Positions 43,692-53,361 are shown, counted from the first letter of the stretch. The stretch is 64,000 nucleotides of DNA from Halovenus sp037080055 (GCF_037080055.1 NZ_JBAOJI010000001.1:310001-374000); one strand, 5' to 3'. Notes: a model not told the origin generated them from the letters alone. Numbers and translations: made by a program.

Positions 43692-44101
43692 GAGTCGCCC
43701 TCCACGAGCACGTACCCGTCCGCCCGGCCGCTGTAGCGGATCTCGTTCGACTCCTGAAGCTCTTGCAAGGTTTCGTCGAGGCGGCTTTCGATGTCGTCGG
43801 TCAGAGACGCCAGTAGCTCGTCCCACGAGAGCGCGTCAGCGTCTTCGAGTAGTGCCGTCACTTCGCTTCCGAGCGATTGCTCAGCGTCGCCGGAATCGTC
43901 GTCTATCGAGCCATCGGCATCGGGAATCAACTCCGGATCGTCACCGATCTGTCGACGACCCGCCTGTACCATCGTCTTGACGAACTCGCTGCGTGACATG
44001 TCTAGTCGATCGGCGTGGTCATCCCACACATCGCGCTGGTAAGCCGGCACGTATGTCTGGACCACTGTCCGCGAGGTATCGACTTCGCCGTCGCCGCTCA
44101 T
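43688..44101 (-). CDS. DUF5805-type small protein, recombinase partner
   Basis: A 137-residue protein from the ATG at 44101. Residues about 8-50 (SRTVVQTYVPAYQRDVWDDHADRLDMSRSEFVKTMVQAGRR) read like a ribbon-helix-helix or short DNA-binding module, followed by an acidic linker. The C-terminal half is a winged-helix-like region (VTALLEDADALSWDELLASLTDDIESRLDETLQELQESNEIRYSGRADG). It is similar to haloarchaeal proteins called DUF5805. The GTGA overlap with the integrase suggests that the pair acts together, with this protein steering or regulating recombination. That role is inferred from position. Confidence 0.75.
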   Translation of the reverse strand: MSGDGEVDTSRTVVQTYVPAYQRDVWDDHADRLDMSRSEFVKTMVQAGRRQIGDDPELIPDADGSIDDDSGDAEQSLGSEVTALLEDADALSWDELLASLTDDIESRLDETLQELQESNEIRYSGRADGYVLVEGDS

Positions 44102-44478
44102 ACAAGCCCGCTCACACCCCATCAACTTCAATCTAATGTCACACACACGTCTAAAAGGCATTATTTGTGGAAGTGATATTGCTATTTGCCGAGTGAGCGG
44201 CAGTAATCCAGAGAGTACTATTACAGACACAACTAAAAATTGAATTTCTAGCACAGTCGCCTCTGGCAGAATCAATTCGAGGTCCGAACTGGTGTTCAAT
44301 TCACACTTGATGAATAGAATAGATCCTTTGCCAACACTAACCGCTGACATACTGCCGTCAAATCGAACCCGGACTTGGGCCCACGAACCCCACACATCTG
44401 ATGATATGATAGTCATTGACCGGTGTTTTAAAATAGGGTAGATATGACTGCGTGGTGCCGGTTAATGATAGAGTAGTA
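44102..44478. other. AT-rich intergenic region
   Basis: The 377 bases between the DUF5805-type start and the next gene's stop are lower in GC than the flanks. They probably hold the minus-strand promoter of the DUF5805-integrase pair. A continuous open frame runs through it on the minus strand without halophile-like composition (few Asp/Glu), so I do not call a gene. Confidence 0.45.
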
Positions 44479-45522
44479 TCACAAATTCTCGATGAGAGCG
44501 GACAGAACTGTCCCGGGTTGCTCGATGTGCGGAGAGTGTCCCGCACCGTCGACGACGATTTCTTCGTATTCGCCCCCGGCATCCTCGTACTCTTCCAACA
44601 GATCACGAGTCTGGGCGACCATTGGCTGTGGAGGGTACTCCTCCTCACCTGGCCAGCCCGGCAATTCGCCGATCTGTCCCAGGTAGCCGGCCTCGAACAG
44701 CGAGCCATTCGCGACGACCAGATCCTCGGAGCCGCGAATCCAGCAGACTGGCGGTTTGGTATCAATATCGACGAACGCCGTCAGGTCGCAGTACTTCGGG
44801 GAAAGCGCGTTGTTGACACCGCGCTCGCCAGGTGCCATCCCTGGCCAGTGCTCGGAGCCAGTCTGGTCGCCGGGATAGTAGTCGTCCCCCACTTCGGTGT
44901 CGGTGATCGCTGCGACGTAGTCGTCTTCGACAGCAGGGTCGAGTTCTGTGGTGGCTGCTGTGTATACCGTGTTGAGAACGTTTCGCGGAGAAGCGTCTCC
45001 CTCGGCTCCGTGATAGTCGTTGGCCATCCCCTCGACGAACTCCTCGTTGACCAGTCCGCCACCTGTACCCGCGTAATCCGGCTGGCAGGGTGTTCCGTCG
45101 CGTTCCGTTCCGCCGTAGCCGTACGGTGGAACGGGATTGATCAAACCCACTGAGTCGACGCCATCCGGGTGATCGATTGTATATCTCAGCGCAACACCGC
45201 CGCCGGTCGACCACCCAACCAGCGAGGGAGTGGAAATATCGAGGGCCGAGAACAGCGCGTGTACGTCGTCGGCAAAATCCCTGAGTCCCCGAGTCGCATC
45301 GATCGGCCGACGCTCCGAGTCCCCGAACCCGCGGAAATCGGGGGCGACTGCGTGATACTCGTCCGGGAGTTCCGCCATCAATTCGGCGAAGAACCGTGAC
45401 GACGAGGCATTCCCGTGGAGGAAGACCACAGTATGCTCTCCTCCGGGATTTGTTTCGAGGTAGTAGGTATCGAGTCGATCCGTCTCGGTCCGCTGCCCAG
45501 TGACGTTCGCTGGTAATGCCAT
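44479..45522 (-). CDS. Alpha/beta hydrolase
   Basis: A 347-residue serine hydrolase from the ATG at 45522 (MALPANVTGQR). Motifs are VVFLHGNASSSRFF for the oxyanion hole, RGFGDSERR, the nucleophile elbow GWSTGGGVALRY and the C-terminal His in GAGHSPHIEQPG. A large lid (about 145-245) includes a YGYGGTERDGTPCQPDYAGTGGG loop and WPGMAPGERGV, which are unusual and longer than in typical family members. Substrate unknown. It is flanked by AT-rich intergenic DNA. Confidence 0.87.
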   Translation of the reverse strand: MALPANVTGQRTETDRLDTYYLETNPGGEHTVVFLHGNASSSRFFAELMAELPDEYHAVAPDFRGFGDSERRPIDATRGLRDFADDVHALFSALDISTPSLVGWSTGGGVALRYTIDHPDGVDSVGLINPVPPYGYGGTERDGTPCQPDYAGTGGGLVNEEFVEGMANDYHGAEGDASPRNVLNTVYTAATTELDPAVEDDYVAAITDTEVGDDYYPGDQTGSEHWPGMAPGERGVNNALSPKYCDLTAFVDIDTKPPVCWIRGSEDLVVANGSLFEAGYLGQIGELPGWPGEEEYPPQPMVAQTRDLLEEYEDAGGEYEEIVVDGAGHSPHIEQPGTVLSALIENL

Positions 45523-45764
45523 ATGCCAACTGTACACGTACAAATCGAAAATAGGTTGTGTACGAATAATATCATATGTATGATAATCCTCGGCAGTAAA
45601 AGTTGATTAATTACCCGTTATACTGGCGCAGTCCGCCTGATCTGTGACAAGTAAACCAAATAACGCTATATCAATGATTGGCCAGGCTGTTAGAATTTTT
45701 GCGGCAACAATATCCGCAGATAGCGAGGTATCGCAGAGAGTACGTGTTGGTCGTTGCTTCTCCC

Positions 45765-46736
45765 TTACAGCGAATCGAGAACCGCCTCCTCGGCAGCGCG
45801 GTCCGGTCCCGGATCGCGCTCGGGTTCACCCTCCCAGTCGACAGTGCGGGCAATCGCCTCTGCGGGACTGAGTGGTTCCCACCCGATATCTGCCAATTTC
45901 TCCGTCGAAAGGATGTGAACGTCAGGATTGTACAGCGGGAAGTCGGTCGATTGCAGGCCGGCAGCCGAGAGTTCTCGGTCGTTAGCAGTCACGAACTCCG
46001 GATCGGCACCGACTGCGTCCGCGGTCTGTTCGAGAAGGTCTTGGAGCGTGAGGATCGTCCGGTCACCGGCGTTGTAGGCTTCGCCGGGTTCGCCCGATTC
46101 CGCGACCGTCCGAATTGCGCGCACGGTGTTGTACACTGAGACGAGGTGGTGAATGTTCGTTCCGTCGCCCGGGACGAGTACGCGGTCGTATTCGGCGATG
46201 CGGTCGATCCAGTACTGATAGCGGCCGGTGTAGTCATGCGGGCCGTAGACGATGGTGGGTCGCACGCTCATCGCGTTCACTCCTTCCTCGGCGGCCTCGA
46301 AGACGATCCGATCACCCTCGGCCTTGCGAGCCCCGTAGGTCTCGTGGCTATCGTCGACGGCCTGGTCGTCGGTGCAGGGTTCCAGCGGCGTCTCGTCTTC
46401 GCGTTTCGGAATCACGTCCGGTCCGTAGGCGGCCCCGCTGGAGATGTAGACGTACGCCCCCACGTCCTCGAAGGCCTCGACTGCGAGTTTGACCTCACCC
46501 GGATAGTAGGCCACGCAGTCGACGACGATGTCGGGTTCGACGGCTTCGTTCGCCTCCTTGAGCGCTGCGCCGCTCGTTCGGTCCCCCGTATACTGATCCA
46601 CGCGGTCGTGATCCGCGAAGGGATTCTCGCGCGTGCCGCGGTTGAACAGTGTCACCTCGTACTCGGCGTCGAGTAGTTCCGTCACCAGATGGCGGCCGAT
46701 GAAGCGCGTCCCGCCGATAATGAGTGCTGTGTCCAT
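45765..46736 (-). CDS. NAD-dependent epimerase/dehydratase
   Basis: A 323-residue extended short-chain dehydrogenase/reductase. The Rossmann motif is IIGGTRFIGRHLV, with FNRGTR next to it as a cofactor-choice region. The active site has SSGAAYG and the Y-x-x-x-K motif in ETYGARKAEGD. The C-terminal domain contains the RPTIVYGPHDYTGRYQYWIDRI substrate region. It is of the type often named as a nucleotide-sugar epimerase or reductase. It follows the gltB gene tail to head with about 70 bases between them on the same strand. Confidence 0.87.
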   Translation of the reverse strand: MDTALIIGGTRFIGRHLVTELLDAEYEVTLFNRGTRENPFADHDRVDQYTGDRTSGAALKEANEAVEPDIVVDCVAYYPGEVKLAVEAFEDVGAYVYISSGAAYGPDVIPKREDETPLEPCTDDQAVDDSHETYGARKAEGDRIVFEAAEEGVNAMSVRPTIVYGPHDYTGRYQYWIDRIAEYDRVLVPGDGTNIHHLVSVYNTVRAIRTVAESGEPGEAYNAGDRTILTLQDLLEQTADAVGADPEFVTANDRELSAAGLQSTDFPLYNPDVHILSTEKLADIGWEPLSPAEAIARTVDWEGEPERDPGPDRAAEEAVLDSL

Positions 46737-46805
46737 ACAGGCGGGGTCGTCCGTCAGCCGTGAAAACGCTCCGATTGCGACAAAAAAGTGTCCGCAGCGT
46801 GACGA

Positions 46806-49800
46806 TCAGTCCGCGTTCGAGTGCATCGTCGTCGACAGTTCGCCTGCTTCAAGCGTCGCCGCTTCGGGGAGTTCGTTGCGAACGTCGTCACGTTCGCGCT
46901 CGGCGATGATCTCGGCGTAGGCGTCGGGCATCACGCGCGTGAAGTTCTCGATTTCCTCGTCCCACTCCTCGAGTAGTTCAGCCGCTCGCTCGGAGTCGGT
47001 ATAGGCAGCGTGGTTCTCGACGAGTCGGGTCAGCATCTCCCGGTCTTTCTCTTCGAGGGTGTCCGACAGCGAGGCCATTCCGGTGTTGGCACGTTCCTCG
47101 AAGGAGCCGTCGGGATCGTACACGTAGGCGACACCGCCGGACATCCCGGCCGCGAAGTTCTTGCCCGTCTCGCCCAGCACGGCGATTGCGCCGCCGGTCA
47201 TGTACTCACAGCCGTGGTCGCCGACCGATTCGACGACACCTTTGACTCCGGAGTTTCGCACGGCGAAGCGTTCGCCGGCAGCACCGTTGACGTAGCACTC
47301 GCCCTGCGTGGCACCGTAGAGTGCGACGTTGCCGGTGATGATGTTCTGGCTGGCGTCGTAGCTGGCCTCTTCCGGTGGCCGGACGATCAGTTTGCCGCCA
47401 GAGAGCCCCTTACCGAGGTAGTCGTTCGCAGAGCCGACCAGTTCCATCGTCACGCCGTCCTGCGTGAACGCACCGAAGCTCTGGCCTGCGGTCCCGTCGA
47501 AGCGAGTCGTCAAGGTATCTTCCGGCAGGCCGTCGACACCGTGGACTTTCGAGATCTCGTTCGAGAGCGTCGCACCGACCGCTCGGTGAACGTTGTTGAT
47601 CTCCTTGGTGAGCGTCGTCGGCTCTCCGTGTTCGATAGCGTCGCTGGCCTCCTCGATCAGTTCCCAATCGAGTTGTTCGTCGACATCGTGATCCTGCTCA
47701 CGAGTCTTGTACCGGTCGACACCCTCCGGACGCTCCGGCTCGACCAACAGCGAAGAGAGGTCGAGTTTCGCCGCCTTCTCCTGGGTTACGTCGTCGCGCT
47801 GCTGGAGCAGTTCGACGCGGCCGATCATCTCCTCGATTGAGGAGAAGCCGAGTTCGGCCATGATCTCGCGCAGTTCCTGCGCGATGAAGGTCATGTAGTT
47901 GATGACGTGCTGGGGCTGGCCGGGGAATCGCTCGCGAAGCTTCTCGTTCTGCGTTGCGATACCAACCGGACAGGTGTTCTCGTGACACTGCCGGGCCATC
48001 ACACAACCGGAGGTAACCATCGACGCCGTCCCGAAGGTGTAGCCCTCGGCACCGAGGAGCGCAGCGATTGCCACGTCACGGCCGGTCTTCATCCCGCCGT
48101 CGGTCGTCACGCGAATCCGGTCGCGGAGACCAGTCTGACAGAGTAGCTGGTTCGCCTCGGCGACACCGAGTTCCCACGGCACACCGGCGTTTTTGATGCT
48201 CGTCTTCGGCGACGCGCCGGTTCCGCCTGAGTCACCGGAGATGTGAACCACGTCGGCGTTCGCCTTCGCCACACCGGCGGCGATAATGCCGACACCGGCC
48301 TCGGCGACGAGTTTGACATTGATGTCCGCCTCGGGGTTCGAGGCTTTCAGGTCGTGGATCAACTGTTTCAGATCCTCGATGGAGTAGATATCGTGCAGCG
48401 GCGGCGGCGAGATGAGGCCGACACCCGGCGTCGCGTACCGGACGTGAGCGATCATCTCGTTGACCTTCTTGCCGGGCAGGTGACCACCCTCACCGGGTTT
48501 GGATCCCTGCGCCATCTTGATCTGGAGTTCGTCCGCAGCAGTGAGATACGTCGAGGTCACACCGAAGCGACCGGACGCGACCTGCTTCGTGTGGGATTCT
48601 TTCTCGGTCCCGAACCGTTCCGGTGGTTCGCCACCTTCACCGGTGTTGGACTTGGCACCGATCCGGTTCATCGCGATGGCGTTGTTCTCGTGCATCTCGG
48701 GCGAGAGCGAGCCGAGCGACATCGCCGCCGTCTCGAATCGCTCGACGATGGAGTCGACGGATTCGACTTCTTCGATCGGAATCGACTCGCGGTCCTCGTC
48801 GTCGAATTCGAGCAGGCCCCGCAGCGTGGCGAGTTGCTCCTGCTGGTCGTTGACGAGGTCGGCAAACTCTTTGTAGGTCTCGTAATCGCCCTGCCGGACA
48901 GCCTGTTGGATCGTGCTGACCGTCTCGGGATTCCACTGGTGGTAGATGCCGCCGGTGCGGTTCTCGTACTCACCGACGCGCTCCATGTCGCCGTCGTTCC
49001 AGGCGACTTCGTGGCGGTCGAGCAGGTCGGATTCGATCTCGTCGAGCCCGATCCCCTCGGTACGGTTTTCGGTTCCCTCGAAATACTCGTCGACGAGGTC
49101 CGAGGAGAGACCGACTGCCTCGAAGATCTGTGCGCCTTGGTAGCTCTCGACCGTCGAGATACCCATCTTCGCCATCGTCTTGAGCAGGCCGTCCTCGACG
49201 GCGTTGATGTAGGCGTCGATGGCTTTGTGCGGATCTGCGCCGTCGGGTCCAGCGACGAGGTCGGTGATCGTCTGGTAGGCGAGATACGGGTTGACTGCGC
49301 CCGCGCCGTAGCCGATCAGCGTCGCGAAGTGATGGACCGCTCGCGGATCGCCCGATTCGAGGACGAGTCCGATGTGGTTACGCTGGCCGTTGCGGACGAG
49401 GTGGTGGTGAACGCCGCCGACGGCGAGCAGTGACGGGATCGGGACACGGTCCGGATCGTTGGTTCGGTCCGAGAGGACGACAATATCGTTGTCCTCGGCT
49501 GCGTTGGAGGCGTTCTCGCGGACCGCCTCGACGGCGGATTCGAGGTCGTCTTCGTCCGGGTCGTAAGTGATGTCAACGACGCCGGTCGACATGCCGTTCT
49601 CGCCGAGATTCTTGATGCCATCCATCTCCTGGTCGGTCAGGATCGGCGAATCGAGGACGAGTTGGCGGGCGTGTTCCGGCGTCTCGTCGAGCAGGTTGCG
49701 CTGGTTGCCGAGTCTCGTTTCGAGACTCGTCACGAGTTCTTCCCGGATGTAATCCAGCGGCGGGTTCGAGACCTGCGCGAATAGCTGTTTGAAGTAGGTG

Positions 49801-51350
49801 AACAGTGGTCGGTTGAACTGTGAGAGCACCGACAGCGGCGTGTCGTCGCCCATCGACCCGATCGGGTCCTTCCCTTTTTCGGCCATCGGTTCGAGCAGGT
49901 GATCGATCTCGTCGTAGGTGTAGCCGTAGGTCGACTGATGGGCGCGCAGTTCCTCGACGGAATGCTGTGGTGTGTTGTCGTCGTCCGGGGAGATATCCTC
50001 GATCTGGACCTGCTCCTGGTCGACCCATTCGCCGTATTTGTCGTCGATGAGGCCGTCGAAAACCTCCTCGTCAGGAACGACTCGACCCTCTTCGGGGTCG
50101 GCGAGGAAACACTGACCGGGCGAGAGGCGGCCGCGCTCTCGGATTTCGCTTTCGTCGTAGTTGAGCGCGCCGACCTCCGAAGACATCACGAGCGTGTTGT
50201 CTTCGAGCACGTCGTATCGGCACGGACGAAGTCCGTTCCGGTCGAGCACTGCACCGACGCGTTCACCATCGGTAGCGGCGACGAGTGCAGGGCCGTCCCA
50301 CGGTTCGACGAGTGAGGCGTGGTAGTCGTAGAACTCCCGGCGCTGGCCGGAGACGTTGTTCTGTTCGCCGCGCCACGCTTCGGGGATGAGTGTTCGGAGG
50401 GCGTGTGGGAGCGAACGACCGGATTCCATGAGCAGTTCGAGCGCGTTGTCGACGCTCGCGGTATCGGACTGCTCGGGGTCGTCGATGATCGGCTTGATCT
50501 TCTCGATATCCTCACCGAAGGCCTCGTCCTGAATGTCAGTCTCGCGGGCGCGCATCCAGTTGATGTTGCCCTGAATCGTGTTGAACTCGCCGTTGTGGAT
50601 GATGTTGCGGTATGGGTGGGCGAGATGCCACGCGCCGAGAGTGTTCGTCGAGAACCGCGCGTGGACCATCGCGAACGTCGAGTGCATCCGCTCGTCCGAG
50701 AGATCGAGGAAGTAGTCTTCGACCTGTTCGGCTTTCAGGAGTCCCTTGTAGACGACCGTTTTCCGGTCCAGCGAGACGATGTAGAAGCGGTCGCTCCCGT
50801 CGGGCTGTTCGTCTTTGATCGTGTTTTCGACGACGCTGCGTCCGATATAGAGCTGTCGGCCGAACTCATCCTCGCTCACGTCCTCGTTCGAGGTGACGAA
50901 TACCTGTTCGATCTCCGGTTCGGAGTCGAGTGCCGTCTGGCCGAGGCCCTTGTTGTTCGTCGGAACAGAGCGCCAGGCGAGCACGTCAAGTCCTTCCTCG
51001 TCGAGCAGTTCCTCGACGCGTGTCTTCAGTGCTTCACGGTCGTCCTCGTCTTTCGGCAAGAAGAGCGATCCGACAGCGTATTCGCCGGGGTCGGGGAGAT
51101 CGACATCCAGTTCGCCAGCAAAGAATTCGTGGGGAATCTGGAGGAGAATACCAGCGCCGTCACCAGTCTCTTTCTCCGCACCGGTCGTGCCGCGATGTTC
51201 CATACACTCTACCAGTTCGAGTCCGTCGCGTACGACCTCGTGGCTGCTCCCGCCATCGAGGTCCATCACGACGCCAACCCCACAGTTGGACCGAGCATCC
51301 GTGGGGTCTGCGAGACCGTCCTGACCAGTCTCTGTGCGTCGGTCTGTCAT
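46806..51350 (-). CDS. gltB: Glutamate synthase large subunit
   Basis: A 1,514-residue GOGAT from the ATG at 51350 (MTDRRTETGQDG). The glutamine amidotransferase type II domain comes first, with the nucleophile Cys in NCGVGVVMDLDGG and the RFSTNTLGAWHLAHPYRNIIHNGEFN motif. A central domain follows, then the FMN-binding synthase domain with GSKPGEGGHLPGKKV, GDSGGTGASP and the 3Fe-4S cysteine motif CVMARQCHENTCPVGIATQ. The C-terminus is the GXGXG beta-helix (GGKLIVRPP, GNVALYGATQGECYVNGAAGERF). It makes two glutamates from glutamine and 2-oxoglutarate. No small NADPH subunit is next to it, so it is probably ferredoxin-dependent. Confidence 0.96.
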   Translation of the reverse strand: MTDRRTETGQDGLADPTDARSNCGVGVVMDLDGGSSHEVVRDGLELVECMEHRGTTGAEKETGDGAGILLQIPHEFFAGELDVDLPDPGEYAVGSLFLPKDEDDREALKTRVEELLDEEGLDVLAWRSVPTNNKGLGQTALDSEPEIEQVFVTSNEDVSEDEFGRQLYIGRSVVENTIKDEQPDGSDRFYIVSLDRKTVVYKGLLKAEQVEDYFLDLSDERMHSTFAMVHARFSTNTLGAWHLAHPYRNIIHNGEFNTIQGNINWMRARETDIQDEAFGEDIEKIKPIIDDPEQSDTASVDNALELLMESGRSLPHALRTLIPEAWRGEQNNVSGQRREFYDYHASLVEPWDGPALVAATDGERVGAVLDRNGLRPCRYDVLEDNTLVMSSEVGALNYDESEIRERGRLSPGQCFLADPEEGRVVPDEEVFDGLIDDKYGEWVDQEQVQIEDISPDDDNTPQHSVEELRAHQSTYGYTYDEIDHLLEPMAEKGKDPIGSMGDDTPLSVLSQFNRPLFTYFKQLFAQVSNPPLDYIREELVTSLETRLGNQRNLLDETPEHARQLVLDSPILTDQEMDGIKNLGENGMSTGVVDITYDPDEDDLESAVEAVRENASNAAEDNDIVVLSDRTNDPDRVPIPSLLAVGGVHHHLVRNGQRNHIGLVLESGDPRAVHHFATLIGYGAGAVNPYLAYQTITDLVAGPDGADPHKAIDAYINAVEDGLLKTMAKMGISTVESYQGAQIFEAVGLSSDLVDEYFEGTENRTEGIGLDEIESDLLDRHEVAWNDGDMERVGEYENRTGGIYHQWNPETVSTIQQAVRQGDYETYKEFADLVNDQQEQLATLRGLLEFDDEDRESIPIEEVESVDSIVERFETAAMSLGSLSPEMHENNAIAMNRIGAKSNTGEGGEPPERFGTEKESHTKQVASGRFGVTSTYLTAADELQIKMAQGSKPGEGGHLPGKKVNEMIAHVRYATPGVGLISPPPLHDIYSIEDLKQLIHDLKASNPEADINVKLVAEAGVGIIAAGVAKANADVVHISGDSGGTGASPKTSIKNAGVPWELGVAEANQLLCQTGLRDRIRVTTDGGMKTGRDVAIAALLGAEGYTFGTASMVTSGCVMARQCHENTCPVGIATQNEKLRERFPGQPQHVINYMTFIAQELREIMAELGFSSIEEMIGRVELLQQRDDVTQEKAAKLDLSSLLVEPERPEGVDRYKTREQDHDVDEQLDWELIEEASDAIEHGEPTTLTKEINNVHRAVGATLSNEISKVHGVDGLPEDTLTTRFDGTAGQSFGAFTQDGVTMELVGSANDYLGKGLSGGKLIVRPPEEASYDASQNIITGNVALYGATQGECYVNGAAGERFAVRNSGVKGVVESVGDHGCEYMTGGAIAVLGETGKNFAAGMSGGVAYVYDPDGSFEERANTGMASLSDTLEEKDREMLTRLVENHAAYTDSERAAELLEEWDEEIENFTRVMPDAYAEIIAERERDDVRNELPEAATLEAGELSTTMHSNAD

Positions 51351-51462
51351 ATCACGAGTACACAAGTGCCCCAGCCATATCAGGCTATTCCTGAAATGCC
51401 TCTCCTCTATAATAGTGAAATAAGGTGGTATTATGCCACTAATATGTCCTCCTGCAGACGAC

Positions 51463-52158
51463 TCAAGGAACGATCTCTGCGAAGACGCGAGCCTCGATTT
51501 TGCGGAGATGTTCGCCGACAGTGACGGGTGCCAGATCGAGCCTGTCGGCGAGTCCTTCGTGGGTGACCGCTTTCGGGACGTTGTAGTAGCCGGCTTCGAC
51601 TGCCGTGGCGAGAATCTCCTGTTGGCGTGGCGTGAGTTGTGAGTACAGCGTCCGCTCGGTGGGGTGATACTCGCCGGTTGCGAGAAGCTCCGTCTCGATT
51701 CGGTCGGGGAGGACGCCCACCGCGTTCGTGATGGTCTGCTGGTCGCCCATCACGAGGACGGTGATTCCGCCGCCTGGGAGACACTCGATGGGCGTTTCGA
51801 TAACGAGGCTGTACTCCTGAGGAAGTTGGAAGACGGACACAAGCGTCTCGTTCGGATCGATGTGGATGTAGGTGTGAAGCGTCTGCCGGCGGGGTAAGCC
51901 ATTCGACTGCCCGCGCGCGCTGTCCGGTTCTGCGCCGGGAGCGATGCTGTAGGCCAGCACGTCGTCGTTGGCGTCGAGAACCTCCCGGGCCCGGGACCTG
52001 ATGCCCTGTAACTCGTACAGTAATACGACGGTCCCGTCGTCAAGTTGGTTGACGTGATGGATCGCAATCCGTTGGATGTGGTCGCTGTCGGTGAGTTTCC
52101 GGTCTGCCGGATGGAATCCCTCAGGGCCGGGGTCCAGTCTGACCTCCGCGTAGCGCAT
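51463..52158 (-). CDS. Bacterio-opsin-activator-type HTH regulator
   Basis: A 231-residue transcription factor. Residues about 1-160 are a sensing region (DPGPEGFHPADRKLTDSDHIQRIAIHHVNQLDDGTVVLLY), and the C-terminal 60 are the HTH_10 domain (LTPRQQEILATAVEAGYYNVPKAVTHEGLADRLDLAPVTVGEHLRKIEA). This is the family of Bat, a light- and oxygen-responsive activator, but the sensing part is not a PAS-GAF as in Bat itself. It is upstream of gltB on the same strand and might regulate it. The target is unknown. Confidence 0.86.
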   Translation of the reverse strand: MRYAEVRLDPGPEGFHPADRKLTDSDHIQRIAIHHVNQLDDGTVVLLYELQGIRSRAREVLDANDDVLAYSIAPGAEPDSARGQSNGLPRRQTLHTYIHIDPNETLVSVFQLPQEYSLVIETPIECLPGGGITVLVMGDQQTITNAVGVLPDRIETELLATGEYHPTERTLYSQLTPRQQEILATAVEAGYYNVPKAVTHEGLADRLDLAPVTVGEHLRKIEARVFAEIVP

Positions 52159-52209
52159 GTCACTCTCTTTGGAGCCATCGGCTTAACTATGGCTGGTCGA
52201 GTGACAGGA

Positions 52210-52614
52210 TCAGTCCGCCGAACTGTCGTACATCGACTCGAACTCGTGTTCGCCGCGGATCAGTTCGTCGACGCCTTCTGTGAGCGTGACTGTCCCGAAG
52301 ATAGTCGCCCGATAGTAGGTGTCCAGCCCATCCTGATCGCGGTCCGTTCGCTTGCGTTTCTCGACGAGTCCGGCATCGACGAGTGTGTTCAGGTGATAGT
52401 GGAGCGTGCTGTCGTCGATATCGACGACTGCGTCGAGTTCGGTCGGACTCATCTCGCCGTTATGGACGAGTCGGTAGAGGATTTCGTACCGGCTCCGGTG
52501 GCCGACGGCGGCGTGCATATCGAGATATTCGTCGAGAGAGAGGATACTGTCGTCCGGCAGCAACTCCTCTGGATCGGGCGGCATTCCCCCGTCTATCGTC
52601 TGGTCCGTTGCCAT
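52210..52614 (-). CDS. Winged-helix (ArsR-like) regulator
   Basis: A 134-residue small DNA-binding protein. The recognition region is HRSRYEILYRLVHNGEMSPTELDAVVDIDDSTLHYHLNTLVDAGLVEKRK, an ArsR-like winged helix in which helix 3 reads DDSTLHYHLNTLV. It has no metal-binding cysteines. Its C-terminal part (DTYYRATIFGTVTLTEGVDELIRG) is short and could form the dimer interface. It lies between the Bat-type regulator and the divergent DUF7509-like gene, whose promoter it may control. Confidence 0.84.
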   Translation of the reverse strand: MATDQTIDGGMPPDPEELLPDDSILSLDEYLDMHAAVGHRSRYEILYRLVHNGEMSPTELDAVVDIDDSTLHYHLNTLVDAGLVEKRKRTDRDQDGLDTYYRATIFGTVTLTEGVDELIRGEHEFESMYDSSAD

Positions 52615-52680
52615 CGTATCCTAGATTACGCGGAGAGGTATACTTAGGTATTATCAAGCCAAATATTCTCAAAATCACTG

Positions 52681-52691
52681 TCTTTTATATA
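52681..52691 (+). promoter_or_regulatory. TATA-like box of the DUF7509-like gene
   Basis: TCTTTTATATA is centred about 28 bases before the ATG at 52714, fitting a leaderless transcript. Confidence 0.5.
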
Positions 52692-52713
52692 CTGCCCGGG
52701 AGAACAGCGCGGC

Positions 52714-53334
52714 ATGTCGGAGGAGATTACCCGGGATCTGATCGCAGATCGGTTGGGGGCAGTCCAATACGACCGGTTTCTCTTCTACCTCATGGGGCCG
52801 TACAAGTCGTTCAATCTGAACTACGTGCTCAGCGAGGACGAGCGCAGCCAGATCGATATCGAGGATCTGCCCGGGCCACTGCGTCGTCTGTTCCGGAACG
52901 AAGACGAAATCAACGAAGCTCAAGCCCTCCTGCGTCGAGTGCAGGGCGAACTCCGGACAGATCCGGGAGTGAACGCGTTCCTGGCACTGGATGTCGACAT
53001 CGATACAGACGAGGTAGACGCGGTGACCCAGAGCATCGAATTCACGCGCTGCAGTAACGCCACCGCGTTCGTGCTGCCGTTTCTCGGGCACAACTTCGGC
53101 GTCGGGGAAGAGGCTGGCAGCATCCTCGAAGCCCTCTCGGAGCGCCACGGCGAGCGCGTCGTGTTTGTCCACGAGGACGACGTGACGAGTGCGATGATCC
53201 GGTCGGCGTCGACACGGTGGGATCTCCGGGTCGAAACCTACGAGACTGAGGCGGAACTCGTCGACACGCTCAGGCGGTTCGCGGGTGAGATCATGCATCG
53301 TGAACGGCGCGGCGCACTGGATCGACTCGACTGA
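52714..53334 (+). CDS. DUF7509-like protein, unknown function
   Basis: A 206-residue protein of a haloarchaeal family that I recall only by its DUF name. The N-terminus has YDRFLFYLMGPYKSFNLNY and the middle NAFLALDVDID followed by TQSIEFTRCSNATAFVLPFLGHNFGVGEEAGSILEAL. It ends with VVFVHEDDVTSAMIRSASTRWDL. The YxxGPYK opening, the D-x-D pairs and the hydrophobic strand pattern recall the nucleoside 2-deoxyribosyltransferase/TIR-like Rossmann fold. That is a structural guess. It lies 80 bases upstream of R2lox on the same strand but has its own promoter. Confidence 0.6.
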   Translation: MSEEITRDLIADRLGAVQYDRFLFYLMGPYKSFNLNYVLSEDERSQIDIEDLPGPLRRLFRNEDEINEAQALLRRVQGELRTDPGVNAFLALDVDIDTDEVDAVTQSIEFTRCSNATAFVLPFLGHNFGVGEEAGSILEALSERHGERVVFVHEDDVTSAMIRSASTRWDLRVETYETEAELVDTLRRFAGEIMHRERRGALDRLD

Positions 53335-53353
53335 GACCGTTCGAGGAGTGCCG

Positions 53354-53361
53354 TATTTAAA
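53354..53361 (+). promoter_or_regulatory. TATA-like box of the R2lox gene
   Basis: TATTTAAA lies about 55 bases before the ATG at 53417, so this transcript would have a leader of roughly 30 bases. It separates the gene from the one upstream. Confidence 0.45.

Noticed and set aside
42675..44101. Mobile element or provirus at the recombinase
   Set aside because: No other phage, plasmid or transposon gene, no flanking repeat and no tRNA is present; the pair fits a resident chromosomal locus better.
48243..49433. 396-codon plus-strand frame inside gltB
   Set aside because: It is a shadow of the synthase domain on the complementary strand.
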